DNA of 20,397 nucleotides. Source: Comamonadaceae bacterium. Lineage in GTDB: Bacteria; Pseudomonadota; Gammaproteobacteria; Burkholderiales; Burkholderiaceae_C. The position numbers were made by a program, and so were the translations under genes. Positions 1 through 7,567 of this stretch are shown in pieces. The stretch covers positions 1 to 20,397 of the forward strand of contig CANCDA010000020.1 of the NCBI GenBank assembly GCA_947374705.1, in the 5' to 3' direction. How positions within the stretch are numbered: the first letter of the stretch is position 1; every line of letters begins with the position of its first letter. The notes beneath the pieces were generated by a model, which saw only the letters and a list, made by a program, of their open reading frames with translations, was not told the origin of the DNA and did not search any database.

Positions 1-200
1 GCGGCGTGGTACACGGGGGAGGGGCGACCTACAAAATGCGCCAGCTCGTACTTGAACTCGGCCAGAAATTCGGGGTCGTTCTGGTATTGGGCGTAGGCGG
101 TGCGCAGCTCGTTGATGGCGTGGGTGAGCGTTTCGCTGACAAAGCTGCCGCCGTAAACGCCGAAGTGACCGCTGGGGTCGGGTTGCTGGTAGTGACTCAT
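1..200 (-). CDS. trpB: Tryptophan synthase beta chain, N-terminal part (runs off the window)
   Basis: TrpB joins indole and L-serine to make L-tryptophan with pyridoxal phosphate, as the beta subunit of the cytoplasmic TrpA2B2 complex. Only about the first 66 codons are present. The protein begins MSHYQQPDPSGHFGVYGG and continues through FVSETL and a stretch ending FVGRPSPVYHA. These are the usual TrpB N-terminal blocks (GxFGxYGGxFVPETL, then YxGRPTPLY). The PLP lysine and the catalytic glutamate lie beyond the window edge. The ATG at 200 sits 16 bases after the trpF stop, so the two genes are almost certainly co-transcribed. No strong Shine-Dalgarno sequence is visible before this ATG. The start is chosen because the family similarity begins right after it. 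Confidence 0.93.
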   Translation of the reverse strand, partial: MSHYQQPDPSGHFGVYGGSFVSETLTHAINELRTAYAQYQNDPEFLAEFKYELAHFVGRPSPVYHA

Positions 201-216
201 GACTTTGATGGAGAGG

Positions 217-897
217 TTATTGATCTGCGGCCCGTACCGCTGCGATAAATTGTTGAATTTTTTGAGCGTCTTTGATGCCCTTGAGCGTGCCGCCGCCGGG
301 TGCATCCACCTCGACGCCGGAGCTGATATCGACCGCCAGCGTTTTACAGCGCGGGCGCACCTGCAAAATGCCATCGGTCACGTTGGCAGCGTTGAGCCCA
401 CCACTTAAGACGAGGTGAGCGTTGACGTTTGCTGGAAGGAGTGACCAATTGAAAGCCTTGCCGCCGCCGCCAAACCCTTCGACTTCGGCGTCGAGCAGGA
501 TGGCCTGGGCATTTGAATAATCGGACGCGTATTTTACGAGGTCAAAATCACGTCCCGCGTCGCCCAGAGGGATGCGGGCGGCACGCAGAAAGGGGCGTGC
601 GCCGTGCTGGCTGGCTTCAAGGCATTGCTGGGGCGTTTCATTGCCATGGAATTGCAACGTAGCGCCTTGAATCAGCTGGCAAGCCGCTGCTATTTTTGTG
701 AAGGGCTCGTTGACAAACAGCAGCACCGGCGTGACAAAAGGCGGCAGGCGACGGGCCAGCTCGGCGGCGCGTTCGGGTGAGACGTAGCGTTGACTTTTTG
801 CGTAGAGGACAAAGCCGATGGCGTCGGCACCAGCCGCCACAGCAGCATCCACATCTTGCTCACGCGTCAGACCGCAAATTTTTATCCGTGTTCTCAT
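217..897 (-). CDS. trpF: Phosphoribosylanthranilate isomerase
   Basis: TrpF performs the Amadori rearrangement of N-(5-phosphoribosyl)anthranilate to CdRP, the third step from chorismate to tryptophan, in the cytoplasm. The 226-residue product has the family's usual length for a single TIM barrel. It opens with KICGLTR, whose Cys8 is the expected general base. It continues with a VGFVL-like strand (GFVLYAKSQRYV), LLDAEVEGFGGGGKAFNW carrying the expected catalytic Asp, LSGGLNAANV, and the phosphate-binding VDISSGVE followed by KGIKDAQKI. Its ATG overlaps the truA stop by four bases (ATGA), which indicates translational coupling, and trpB follows after 16 bases. The gene is separate from trpC, as is usual in betaproteobacteria. 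It appears intact. Confidence 0.97.
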   Translation of the reverse strand: MRTRIKICGLTREQDVDAAVAAGADAIGFVLYAKSQRYVSPERAAELARRLPPFVTPVLLFVNEPFTKIAAACQLIQGATLQFHGNETPQQCLEASQHGARPFLRAARIPLGDAGRDFDLVKYASDYSNAQAILLDAEVEGFGGGGKAFNWSLLPANVNAHLVLSGGLNAANVTDGILQVRPRCKTLAVDISSGVEVDAPGGGTLKGIKDAQKIQQFIAAVRAADQ

Positions 898-1685
898 AAC
901 AATCCATCATACGCAGGCGTGCGATCCGGCAGGCCCCAATGGGCGTCGTAGCGCGGGCCGAGGAAGTACAGGCCATCGGGGGAGAAGGTGGGCGCGGCGG
1001 CGTCGCGGTCGCGTGCGGCCAGCACCTCCAGGATCCAGCCGGGTGAGCGCTTGCCCTGGCCAATGGCGATCAGGCAGCCCATGAGGTTGCGGATCATGTG
1101 GTGCAAAAAAGCATTGGCTTCAAACTCGAAGCGCCAGTAAGCGCCCCGGCGTGTGATCTCCAGGCGCAGCAGATTTTTAATGGGTGACAGCGCTTGGCAG
1201 GCCGAGGCGCGAAACGAGCTGAAGTCGTGTTCGCCCAAGAGGTGCTGGGCGGCCTGTGTCATAGCTTCCATGTCCAGTGGGTGGTAGGCCCACCCCACCC
1301 GGCCTGCGTCCACGCTGGGGCGCACAGGGGAATCCAGCAGCAGGTAGGCGTAGCGGCGCGAGAGCGCGTTGGCGCGGCAATGAAACGTCACCGGCATGAT
1401 CTGCGCCCACTGCACGGCAATGTCTTTGGGGAGGTGGGTGTTGGTGCCACGCACCCAGGCGTGGGTCGTGCGGTCTAAGCGGGTGTCGAAATGCACGACT
1501 TGCATCAGACCATGCACACCCGCGTCGGTGCGACCGGCGCATACAGTGGAGACACGCGGGGTATTGATGTTGCTGAATTTGGCCAGAGCCGACTCCAGCT
1601 TGTCTTGCACCGTCTTGCCGGAGAGCTGGCTCTGCCAGCCTTCGTAGGATTGACCGTTGTAGCTGATGCCCAGGGCCACCCTCAT
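894..1685 (-). CDS. truA: tRNA pseudouridine(38-40) synthase TruA
   Basis: TruA isomerises uridines 38-40 in the anticodon stem-loop of many tRNAs to pseudouridine. The 263-residue protein starts MRVALGISYNGQSYEGWQ, a typical TruA N-terminus. It carries GRTDAGVHG with the catalytic Asp at about residue 54, and later blocks FHCRANALSRRYAYLL, FSSFRAS and FLHHMIRNLMG. The ATG at 1685 is preferred to an in-frame GTG at 1703, because similarity begins at MRVAL and a GAGG-like ribosome site precedes the ATG. Its stop overlaps the trpF start (ATGA). It lies 53 bases downstream of fimV. The gene looks complete. Its place between fimV and trpF is a common betaproteobacterial arrangement and does not suggest a role in tryptophan synthesis. 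Confidence 0.95.
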   Translation of the reverse strand: MRVALGISYNGQSYEGWQSQLSGKTVQDKLESALAKFSNINTPRVSTVCAGRTDAGVHGLMQVVHFDTRLDRTTHAWVRGTNTHLPKDIAVQWAQIMPVTFHCRANALSRRYAYLLLDSPVRPSVDAGRVGWAYHPLDMEAMTQAAQHLLGEHDFSSFRASACQALSPIKNLLRLEITRRGAYWRFEFEANAFLHHMIRNLMGCLIAIGQGKRSPGWILEVLAARDRDAAAPTFSPDGLYFLGPRYDAHWGLPDRTPAYDGLL

Positions 1686-1738
1686 GGCCGTGGCCCTCGA
1701 CACCCGTTACAGATAGTCACGATCAGAGCGTGTCATTC

Positions 1739-4336
1739 CTAGCGGAGCTGACTCAAGGCTTGCTGCGCCTTGGCTTTCATCTCGCCTGAAGCCTCAGCAA
1801 TCACTTCTTCGATCAAGTTGCGTGCGCCGTCCAAGTCGCCGATGGAGCCGAACTCGGTGGCCAAGGCCAGCTTGGTGCCCAACGGGTCTTCTTCGTCATC
1901 AGGGGTTTGCTCGGTGGTTGGGCCCAGGTCAAGCGAGAGGGAGCCCAGATCAAATTCGAGCAAGCCGTTGTCGCTGGCCTTGACCTCCTGAGCCGGTGTT
2001 TGCGTCAGCGGTATCGGTGCTGTGGGTACGCTGGCGTAGCTGGCAGACGCGATGTCTTGCGAGGCGCTGGTTGGGTAGGCCAGTTCATTGACCTCGGTTG
2101 CATCGAATGCAAGATTTTGGATGTTGGCGCGGGAGGTGTCCTGAGTGCTGTGGTGACTGGTGATCACGGGCGTTTCGGGCAGGTTGAAATCGAAGTCCAT
2201 GTCCAGCGCGGGAGGGGAGACCTCCTGAGAGGAAGGCACGACGTTGCTGGTGAAACTGTCCACTTCGGCGCTGGTCTGGGCAGCGGGGGCATCGTCCAAT
2301 GAAAAATCAAGATCCAAGTCCAGTTCTGACGTCGGGGCAGGCATGTGAGGCGCGGGCTCGGAGGTCATTTGCGCAATGGATTGGTAGAGCTCATTGGAGG
2401 GGTCAATGCTTCTGCCCAGCTCACTGACGCGCCCCCACTCTTGACTCTCACCACCACTCACTTTGAGCGCTTGTTTGGAGATGGTTTCAAAGCTTTTCAA
2501 GTCGCGGCGTTTGGCGTAAATCTCCAGCAGCTTTTGGTGAATGGCAACCCGACCGGGGTGCATGCGCAGCGCTTCTTTGAGGATTTCTTCGGCTTGAATG
2601 TCACGACCGTAGGCCAGATACACATCAGCCTCAGCTACGGGATCGACATCATCGGCCGATTCAAGTTGGCTGGGGGTGTAGAGCATGGAGGAGCCCGCCA
2701 GAGCGGAGTCCTGGGTGTCAACCTGCTGGCCTCCACTGGCACCAAAGAAGGAGTCGGGTTGGATACGGCTCTCGGTAAATTCGCTGTCCATCTGGGCAGC
2801 GTCTTTGCGTTTTTTGTGGCGATAAAAGCCCAAGCCTGCCAGCAAAGCAATTAAGCCACCGGCTGCTGCGGGCACCAAGGGGTCCTCAAGCAGCTCATCA
2901 ATCAAACTGGTTTCAGCGGTAGGCACGGACGCCGGTGCCGGGACGGGTGCTGCCACTTTCTGCACGGGTGCAGAAGCCACGACTTGTGGTGCTGTAGCCT
3001 CGGTCGCCGCAGTGCTGGCCACAGCGGAGGGCGCAGAGGCCACCGCCGCCGGTACGGGCGCAGATGCAGCCGTTAGGGCTGGTGTGACCACAACAGCGCT
3101 AGCCGTTAAGGCCGGGGTGGATGCGGCTTTGGCTGGAGCTGCTGCTGTTGCAGGTACTGGGGGCGCTGGCGCGGCGACTGCTGGCGCGGTGGCGGCCACC
3201 AGTTTGCTCAGATCGGCGATGCTCTTGGAGGCCTCCTCCGTTTTTTTCGCCATTTCTTTGGCTTGACGTTCTTTGGCTATCGCAGCTTCACTGTTCTTGC
3301 TGTTGACGCTGCCCTGTGCGAGAGTGAGTTTGTCAGGCACCGTCGCACTTGCCTTCTTGTCGTCCACCTTGGACTGGACTGTGCCACTGGCTTGGCGGTC
3401 GGCCGCAGCCAGCGTGGTGACGGGGGCAAGCGTGGCCAGTTTGTTGCGAAATTCGTTGAAATCCTGACTTTGGGTAAGAATGATTTGTTTGGCCTCAGGT
3501 GCGGGTGTGGCTTGCACATCGTCGGCGCCAGGGATGTTGAGCACAGCGCCAGCCCGGATGCGGTTGACGTTACCTGCCACAAAAGCCTCAGGGTTGGCAC
3601 GCAGCATGGCGACCAGCATTTGGTCCAGAGAAATGCTGGGCGTGATCAACTTGGCAGCAATGCGTCCGGCGGTGTCGCCGGGTTTAACCGTGACACTTTG
3701 ATCCGTTGCTGCGGGTTTTCCTTTTTCTGCAAGCGGTACGGGTATCGGCGCTGGCTTTTTGACGCTCGTTCGCGGCAGGGCTGGTGGCCGAGCGCTGCTG
3801 CTGGCATTGGCAGTGGTCGCATTGCCGCTGGGCGTGGCAGGCGCTGCCGGCGCACTGACTTGAGCCGGAGCCGAACTCAATTGCGGCATGCTGAGGATGC
3901 TGACTTGGTTTGGCCGCGTGTTGGGTGGGTCGAACAAAAGCGTGTAGTCACGCACAATTCGACCAGAGCCCCAACTGGCTTCGAGCATCAAGTCCACAAA
4001 GGGGTCGTTAACCGAGCGATCACTTCTGATGCGCAGATAAGACCGATCATCTGGGCGCTTTTCGAGTGTGATGGTCAAGGAGGTCAAAGCGGGGTTGTAC
4101 TCCAGACCCGCTGCCTTGAAAGCCTCTGGCGAAGCGGCCCTGGCTTTGAGTGAAGCGGCTTCTTCGGCATTGATGTCCAGGATTTCAACCTCGGCCAACA
4201 GCGGCGAGCCCAAGGCCGAGAGTACCGAAATGCGGCCCAGCGATAAAGCCTGTGCTTGCGATGCACAAAGTTCCATGGCCAGCGCTGCCGCGACTGCCAA
4301 TGTGTTTTTTTGCCAGCGATGTGACTTTGCGATCAA
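1739..4336 (-). CDS. fimV: FimV-family LysM/TPR inner-membrane protein
   Basis: FimV proteins are polar hubs that bind peptidoglycan through a LysM domain. In pseudomonads they support type IV pili, twitching and polar signalling. The 865-residue product has a signal peptide (residues 1-30, ending ASQAQA) and the FimV N-terminal domain (LSLGRISVLSALGSPLLAEVEI onwards, ~31-135). A LysM domain follows at ~213-268 (VTVKPGDTAGRIAAK to VLNIPG). A long Ala/Pro/Thr/Val-rich spacer (~375-475) leads to one membrane helix at ~486-502 followed by RHKKRK. The cytoplasmic part has TPR-like helices (DVYLAYGRDIQAEEILKEAL, ~560-620), an acidic low-complexity region, and the conserved FimV C-terminus (LGTKLALATEFGSIGDLDGA). 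The start is TTG: GGAGAG lies seven bases upstream and the signal peptide begins there. It is cut off from asd by a 231-base gap holding candidate promoters. No pilus genes are in the window, so a pilus role is inferred from the family. Confidence 0.93.
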   Translation of the reverse strand: MIAKSHRWQKNTLAVAAALAMELCASQAQALSLGRISVLSALGSPLLAEVEILDINAEEAASLKARAASPEAFKAAGLEYNPALTSLTITLEKRPDDRSYLRIRSDRSVNDPFVDLMLEASWGSGRIVRDYTLLFDPPNTRPNQVSILSMPQLSSAPAQVSAPAAPATPSGNATTANASSSARPPALPRTSVKKPAPIPVPLAEKGKPAATDQSVTVKPGDTAGRIAAKLITPSISLDQMLVAMLRANPEAFVAGNVNRIRAGAVLNIPGADDVQATPAPEAKQIILTQSQDFNEFRNKLATLAPVTTLAAADRQASGTVQSKVDDKKASATVPDKLTLAQGSVNSKNSEAAIAKERQAKEMAKKTEEASKSIADLSKLVAATAPAVAAPAPPVPATAAAPAKAASTPALTASAVVVTPALTAASAPVPAAVASAPSAVASTAATEATAPQVVASAPVQKVAAPVPAPASVPTAETSLIDELLEDPLVPAAAGGLIALLAGLGFYRHKKRKDAAQMDSEFTESRIQPDSFFGASGGQQVDTQDSALAGSSMLYTPSQLESADDVDPVAEADVYLAYGRDIQAEEILKEALRMHPGRVAIHQKLLEIYAKRRDLKSFETISKQALKVSGGESQEWGRVSELGRSIDPSNELYQSIAQMTSEPAPHMPAPTSELDLDLDFSLDDAPAAQTSAEVDSFTSNVVPSSQEVSPPALDMDFDFNLPETPVITSHHSTQDTSRANIQNLAFDATEVNELAYPTSASQDIASASYASVPTAPIPLTQTPAQEVKASDNGLLEFDLGSLSLDLGPTTEQTPDDEEDPLGTKLALATEFGSIGDLDGARNLIEEVIAEASGEMKAKAQQALSQLR

Positions 4337-4421
4337 TTTATTACTCTCCGATAGACGGGCGAACGGCCAGTGCTTTTCACAAGTTTGTCACCCATGCGCA
4401 AGCATGAAAAACCGAAAAAGC

Positions 4422-4450
4422 ACCATAACATCACTATGTTAGCCTGACAA
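4422..4450 (-). promoter_or_regulatory. Candidate sigma70 promoter of fimV (proximal)
   Basis: On the minus strand TTGTCA (4450-4445) and TATGGT (4427-4422) are separated by exactly 17 bases. They match the -35 consensus at 5 of 6 and the -10 consensus at 4 of 6. Transcription would begin near 4415, about 80 bases before the fimV TTG start. The -35 box lies inside an inverted repeat, TTAGC-N7-GCTAA (4439-4455). The assignment rests on sequence match alone. Confidence 0.45.
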
Positions 4451-4489
4451 GCTAAGACATTACTTAAGTTTCAGGCAGTGCGGGGCAAC

Positions 4490-4516
4490 ATTTTGTAAGG
4501 TCAGGTTTGTTGTCAA
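4490..4516 (-). promoter_or_regulatory. Candidate distal fimV promoter overlapping a 16-bp palindrome
   Basis: A perfect TTGACA (minus strand, 4516-4511) is followed 15 bases later by CAAAAT (4495-4490, 4 of 6 to TATAAT). The spacing is short, so the promoter would be modest. The -35 box lies in a near-perfect 16-bp palindrome (GTTGTCAATTCACAAC, 4509-4524, one mismatched pair), which is a reasonable shape for a repressor site. A second perfect inverted repeat, CTGTGA-T-TCACAG, lies at 4540-4552. No regulator can be named. Confidence 0.3.
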
Positions 4517-4567
4517 TTCACAACGAGAAATTTGCCGATCTGTGATTCACAGCGGGCCTCGGAGCGT

Positions 4568-5695
4568 TCAAGCCCCCAGCAAAATCCGTAACATCCGGCG
4601 CAGTGGCTCGGCGGCTCCCCACAGCAGTTGGTCGCCGATGGTGAACGCACCGACATATTCCGGGCCCATGGCCAGTTTGCGAATGCGACCGACAGGGATG
4701 GTCATCGTGCCGGTCACCGACACTGGGGTCAGGTCTTTGATGGTGGCTTCTCGCGTGTTGGGCACGACTTTGACCCAGGCGTTGTCGGCGGCAATCATGG
4801 CCTCGATGTCGGCCACGGGTACGTCCTTCTTGAGCTTGAAGGTCAAAGCCTGGCTGTGGCAGCGCATGGCACCCACACGCACGCAAAAGCCGTCCACGGG
4901 GATGGCCTCGGTGCCAAAGCCTGCGCCTTGACCCAAAATCTTGTTGGTCTCGGCCATGCCTTTCCACTCTTCTTTGGACATGCCATTGCCCAAATCTTTG
5001 TCGATCCACGGAATCAGCGAGCCACCCAAGGGGGCGCCGAAGTTGGCGGTTTCAGCGGCGCTCAGGGCGCGTTGCTTGGCAATGACTTTGCGATCAATTT
5101 CCAGGATGGCGCTTTTCGGGTCGTCCAGCAGCGCTTTGACCTCTGCGTTGAGGGTGCCGTACTGCGTGAGCAGCTCGCGCATGTGCTGCGCGCCGCCGCC
5201 GCTGGCGGCCTGGTAGGTCTGGGTGCTCATCCATTCGACCAGACCGGCCTTGTACAGCGCGCCCACGCCCATCAACATGCAGCTCACCGTGCAGTTGCCG
5301 CCGACCCAGTTGTTGCCGCCCTTGGCCAGTGCGGCTTGGATGACGTTGAGGTTGACCGGGTCCAGGATGATGACCGCGTCGTCGTTCATGCGCAGGGTAG
5401 AGGCGGCGTCAATCCAGTGACCGGCCCAGCCTGCGGCACGCAGCTTGGGGAAGACTTCGCTGGTGTAGTCGCCGCCTTGGGCGGTGATGATGATGTCGCA
5501 GCGCTTGAGCGCGTCGATGTTGAACGCGTCTTGCAGCGTGGTTTCGTTCTTGGCCATCGCGGGGGCTTTGCCGCCTGCGTTAGACGTGGAGAAAAACAAG
5601 GGCTCAATCAAACCAAAGTCACCTTCGGCCTGCATGCGATCCATCAAGACCGAACCGACCATGCCACGCCAACCCACTAATCCCACTAATTTCAT
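4568..5695 (-). CDS. asd: Aspartate-semialdehyde dehydrogenase
   Basis: Asd reduces L-aspartyl-4-phosphate to aspartate 4-semialdehyde with NADPH. This is the branch point for lysine/diaminopimelate, threonine, methionine and isoleucine. The 375-residue protein has the length of the gram-negative enzyme. It begins MKLVGLVGWRGMVGSVLMDRM, containing the nucleotide-binding GxxGMVG. GGNCTVSCM holds the catalytic Cys at about residue 135, and RVGAMRCHSQA holds the catalytic His at about residue 280. An AGGTGA ribosome site lies five bases before the ATG. The start is 12 bases after the leuB stop, so asd is probably transcribed with leuB. The next gene, fimV, is separated by 231 bases with its own promoter candidates. 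The gene looks intact. Confidence 0.97.
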   Translation of the reverse strand: MKLVGLVGWRGMVGSVLMDRMQAEGDFGLIEPLFFSTSNAGGKAPAMAKNETTLQDAFNIDALKRCDIIITAQGGDYTSEVFPKLRAAGWAGHWIDAASTLRMNDDAVIILDPVNLNVIQAALAKGGNNWVGGNCTVSCMLMGVGALYKAGLVEWMSTQTYQAASGGGAQHMRELLTQYGTLNAEVKALLDDPKSAILEIDRKVIAKQRALSAAETANFGAPLGGSLIPWIDKDLGNGMSKEEWKGMAETNKILGQGAGFGTEAIPVDGFCVRVGAMRCHSQALTFKLKKDVPVADIEAMIAADNAWVKVVPNTREATIKDLTPVSVTGTMTIPVGRIRKLAMGPEYVGAFTIGDQLLWGAAEPLRRMLRILLGA

Positions 5696-5707
5696 AATTT
5701 CACCTGT

Positions 5708-6781
5708 TTATTTTGCAAGCGCAGCCACCACGGCGTCGCCCATTTCAACCGTTCCCACACGGGTTGTGCCTTCAGACCAAATGTCAGTGGTGCGCAGACC
5801 TGAATCGAGTACTTTCGACACAGCGGCTTCGATGCGGTCTGCCGCTGCAGCTTGATTGAGGGAAAAACGCAGCATCATGGCCGCCGACAAAATCGTGGCC
5901 AGCGGGTTGGCAATGCCTTTGCCCGCGATGTCGGGCGCGCTGCCGTGGCTGGGCTCGTACAGACCCTGGTTTTTTGAATTCAAGCTGGCCGAAGGCAACA
6001 TGCCGATGGAGCCGGTCAGCATGGCGGCGGCATCGCTCAGGATGTCGCCAAACATATTGCCGGTGACCACCACGTCAAAGCGCTTGGGCGCACGCACCAG
6101 TTGCATGGCGGCGTTGTCCACGTACATATGATCCAAAGTCACTTCGGGGTACTGCAAACCGATTTCTGTGACGATGTCTTTCCAGAACTGGAAGGTCTCC
6201 AGCACATTGGCCTTGTCCACGCTGGTGACGCGTTTGTCGCGCTTCATCGCGGCTTGGAAGGCCACATGGGCAATGCGCTCGATCTCCGGGCGGCTGTAGC
6301 GCATCGTGTCGAAGGCTTCTTCCGCGCCGGGGAAGTGCCCATCGGTGGCGATACGACGACCGCGTGGTTGGCCAAAGTAGATGTCACCCGTCAGCTCGCG
6401 GATGATCAGGATGTCCAGGCCTGCGACCAACTCAGGTTTGAGGCTGGAGGCATCGACCAATTGTTTGTAGCAAATGGCTGGGCGAAAATTGGCGAACAGG
6501 CCCATGTTTTTGCGCAAGCCCAAAATCGCTTGTTCGGGGCGCAGGGGGCGATCCAGCGTGTCGTACTTCCAGTCGCCCACAGCACCAAACAGCACGGCGT
6601 CAGACGCTTGTGCGAGCTTGAGTGTGGACTCTGGCAGGGGGTGGCCGTGCGCCTCGTAGGCGGCGCCGCCGACCAGCGCGGTTTCCATCTCGAAGGGGAG
6701 GTCAAGCACCTTGAGGACCTTGATGGCCTCAGCCACGATTTCGGTGCCGATGCCGTCACCCGGTAGAACTGCAATTTTCAT
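5708..6781 (-). CDS. leuB: 3-isopropylmalate dehydrogenase
   Basis: LeuB oxidises and decarboxylates (2R,3S)-3-isopropylmalate to 2-oxoisocaproate with NAD+, the third step of leucine biosynthesis. The 357-residue product has the family's normal length. It shows MKIAVLPGDGIGTEI, the substrate-binding arginines around RPLRPEQAILGLRKN and FANFRPA, and the Lys/Asp catalytic region (TSVDKANVLET, VDNAAMQLV). The isocitrate/isopropylmalate dehydrogenase signature is present (TGNMFGDILSDAAAML), as is the NAD-contact block GSAPDIAGKGIANP. It is separated from leuD by a cupin gene rather than following it directly. No Shine-Dalgarno sequence is evident before the ATG: the upstream bases are A/T-rich and end in CCC. 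A promoter candidate lies about 20 bases upstream. Confidence 0.97.
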   Translation of the reverse strand: MKIAVLPGDGIGTEIVAEAIKVLKVLDLPFEMETALVGGAAYEAHGHPLPESTLKLAQASDAVLFGAVGDWKYDTLDRPLRPEQAILGLRKNMGLFANFRPAICYKQLVDASSLKPELVAGLDILIIRELTGDIYFGQPRGRRIATDGHFPGAEEAFDTMRYSRPEIERIAHVAFQAAMKRDKRVTSVDKANVLETFQFWKDIVTEIGLQYPEVTLDHMYVDNAAMQLVRAPKRFDVVVTGNMFGDILSDAAAMLTGSIGMLPSASLNSKNQGLYEPSHGSAPDIAGKGIANPLATILSAAMMLRFSLNQAAAADRIEAAVSKVLDSGLRTTDIWSEGTTRVGTVEMGDAVVAALAK

Positions 6782-6808
6782 GGGTTTTATTTTACTTTGG
6801 TGATTAAG

Positions 6809-6836
6809 AATTTAGATTCAATGGAATTCTTGACAA
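6809..6836 (-). promoter_or_regulatory. Candidate sigma70 promoter of leuB-asd
   Basis: On the minus strand TTGTCA (6836-6831, 5 of 6) and TAAATT (6814-6809, 4 of 6) are 16 bases apart. The predicted start near 6802 gives a leader of only about 20 bases before the leuB ATG. This fits with leuB being separated from leuCD by the cupin gene. It is a sequence match only. Confidence 0.45.
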
Positions 6837-6934
6837 GGTGAATTTCATAGAGGTGCGACTTCCAGCATTTTTGAAATCAGACGATGCCCAGTTTGATGGA
6901 CTGAGCGACTCATGCCGGAAGCGTTGCCGCGTCT

Positions 6935-7399
6935 CTATTTTTTGGGTGCGTGAGCAGGATCAACAAATCGGGTAGCAGATGGCCCTGTGCCCGTGATCTG
7001 GACTACCACACCCTCTTCCTTGATTTGTGAAAAATGACTCACATTCGCAGGTTCGGTATAGAAGCTTCCTGCGGGCAGCGCTTTCAGTTTCCCAGTATCA
7101 AACTTGTCGCCATAGCCCACGTACCAGATGCCTGAAATGATGGTGTAGGCGCGTGCCTCTGGATGGGAATGTGCTTGCGAAATACTATTGGCCGGGAATT
7201 TCACTCGCTCCACATAAGGCCCAGGCTTGGTGGAGTCGCCAATCAAGGCGGCTATTTCATGGCCGGATACGCGCCCTGGTTTCCAAGTTAGCTCATCTGT
7301 GGTGATTCTGACTGCGCCTTCGGGTAATTCATCCGCAGCATGAGCGCAGAATGAGGCCAGGCTCAATGCCAGTCCGGCGATTGCAATGCGATTGTTCAT
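6935..7399 (-). CDS. Secreted single-domain cupin protein
   Basis: The 154-residue product begins with a clear signal peptide (MNNRIAIAGLALSLASFCAHA, cleavage near residue 21-22), so it should be periplasmic. The mature part is one small beta-barrel cupin. Motif 1 is HSHPEARAYTIISG, with His77, His79 and Glu81 as likely metal ligands. Motif 2 is PAGSFYTEPANVSHF, with His122 as a further ligand. The substrate is unknown: relatives range from dioxygenases to sugar- or metal-binding proteins. The start at 7399 is chosen over an upstream in-frame possibility at 7438 because GGAGG lies five bases before this ATG and the signal peptide begins there. It lies between leuD and leuB, has sizeable spacers on both sides, and is visibly AT-richer than its neighbours. 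This suggests an insertion into the leu cluster. A role in leucine synthesis is unlikely for an exported protein. Confidence 0.85.
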   Translation of the reverse strand: MNNRIAIAGLALSLASFCAHAADELPEGAVRITTDELTWKPGRVSGHEIAALIGDSTKPGPYVERVKFPANSISQAHSHPEARAYTIISGIWYVGYGDKFDTGKLKALPAGSFYTEPANVSHFSQIKEEGVVVQITGTGPSATRFVDPAHAPKK

Positions 7400-7427
7400 G
7401 GTGTCCTCCGTCAGTGGTTGAGAAAGC

Positions 7428-7445
7428 CAGCTACGCAAGTAGCTG
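7428..7445 (-). promoter_or_regulatory. Perfect 7-bp stem-loop in the leader of the cupin gene
   Basis: CAGCTAC and GTAGCTG flank a four-base loop, giving a perfect hairpin about 29 bases before the cupin ATG. No T-run follows it on either strand, so it is not a typical intrinsic terminator. It could be a leader RNA structure or a protein site. The rest of the 168-base leuD-cupin spacer shows no convincing promoter to me, although a run of six T follows the leuD stop on the minus strand. Confidence 0.4.
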
Positions 7446-7567
7446 TTTCAGTATGAACTTGCACGCTAGAAAAGTCATGTAAATGAGCTGAATAAAGTCG
7501 AGATATAGCTGAATTCAAAACGGGGACGGGGCTCAGCCGCTCGGATTTATTGGATTGTAAAAAAGGT

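Noticed and set aside
894..1703. GTG start of truA at 1703
   Set aside because: It would add six residues without family similarity. The ATG at 1685 fits the TruA N-terminus and has a better-placed ribosome site.
4540..4552. CTGTGATTCACAG as a CRP site
   Set aside because: The half-sites TGTGA and TCACA are one base apart instead of the six needed for CRP, so it is listed only as an inverted repeat.
4628..5680. Long open frame opposite asd (350 codons)
   Set aside because: It is antisense to an intact asd gene, with no recognisable domain and His/Gly/Val-rich low-information sequence.
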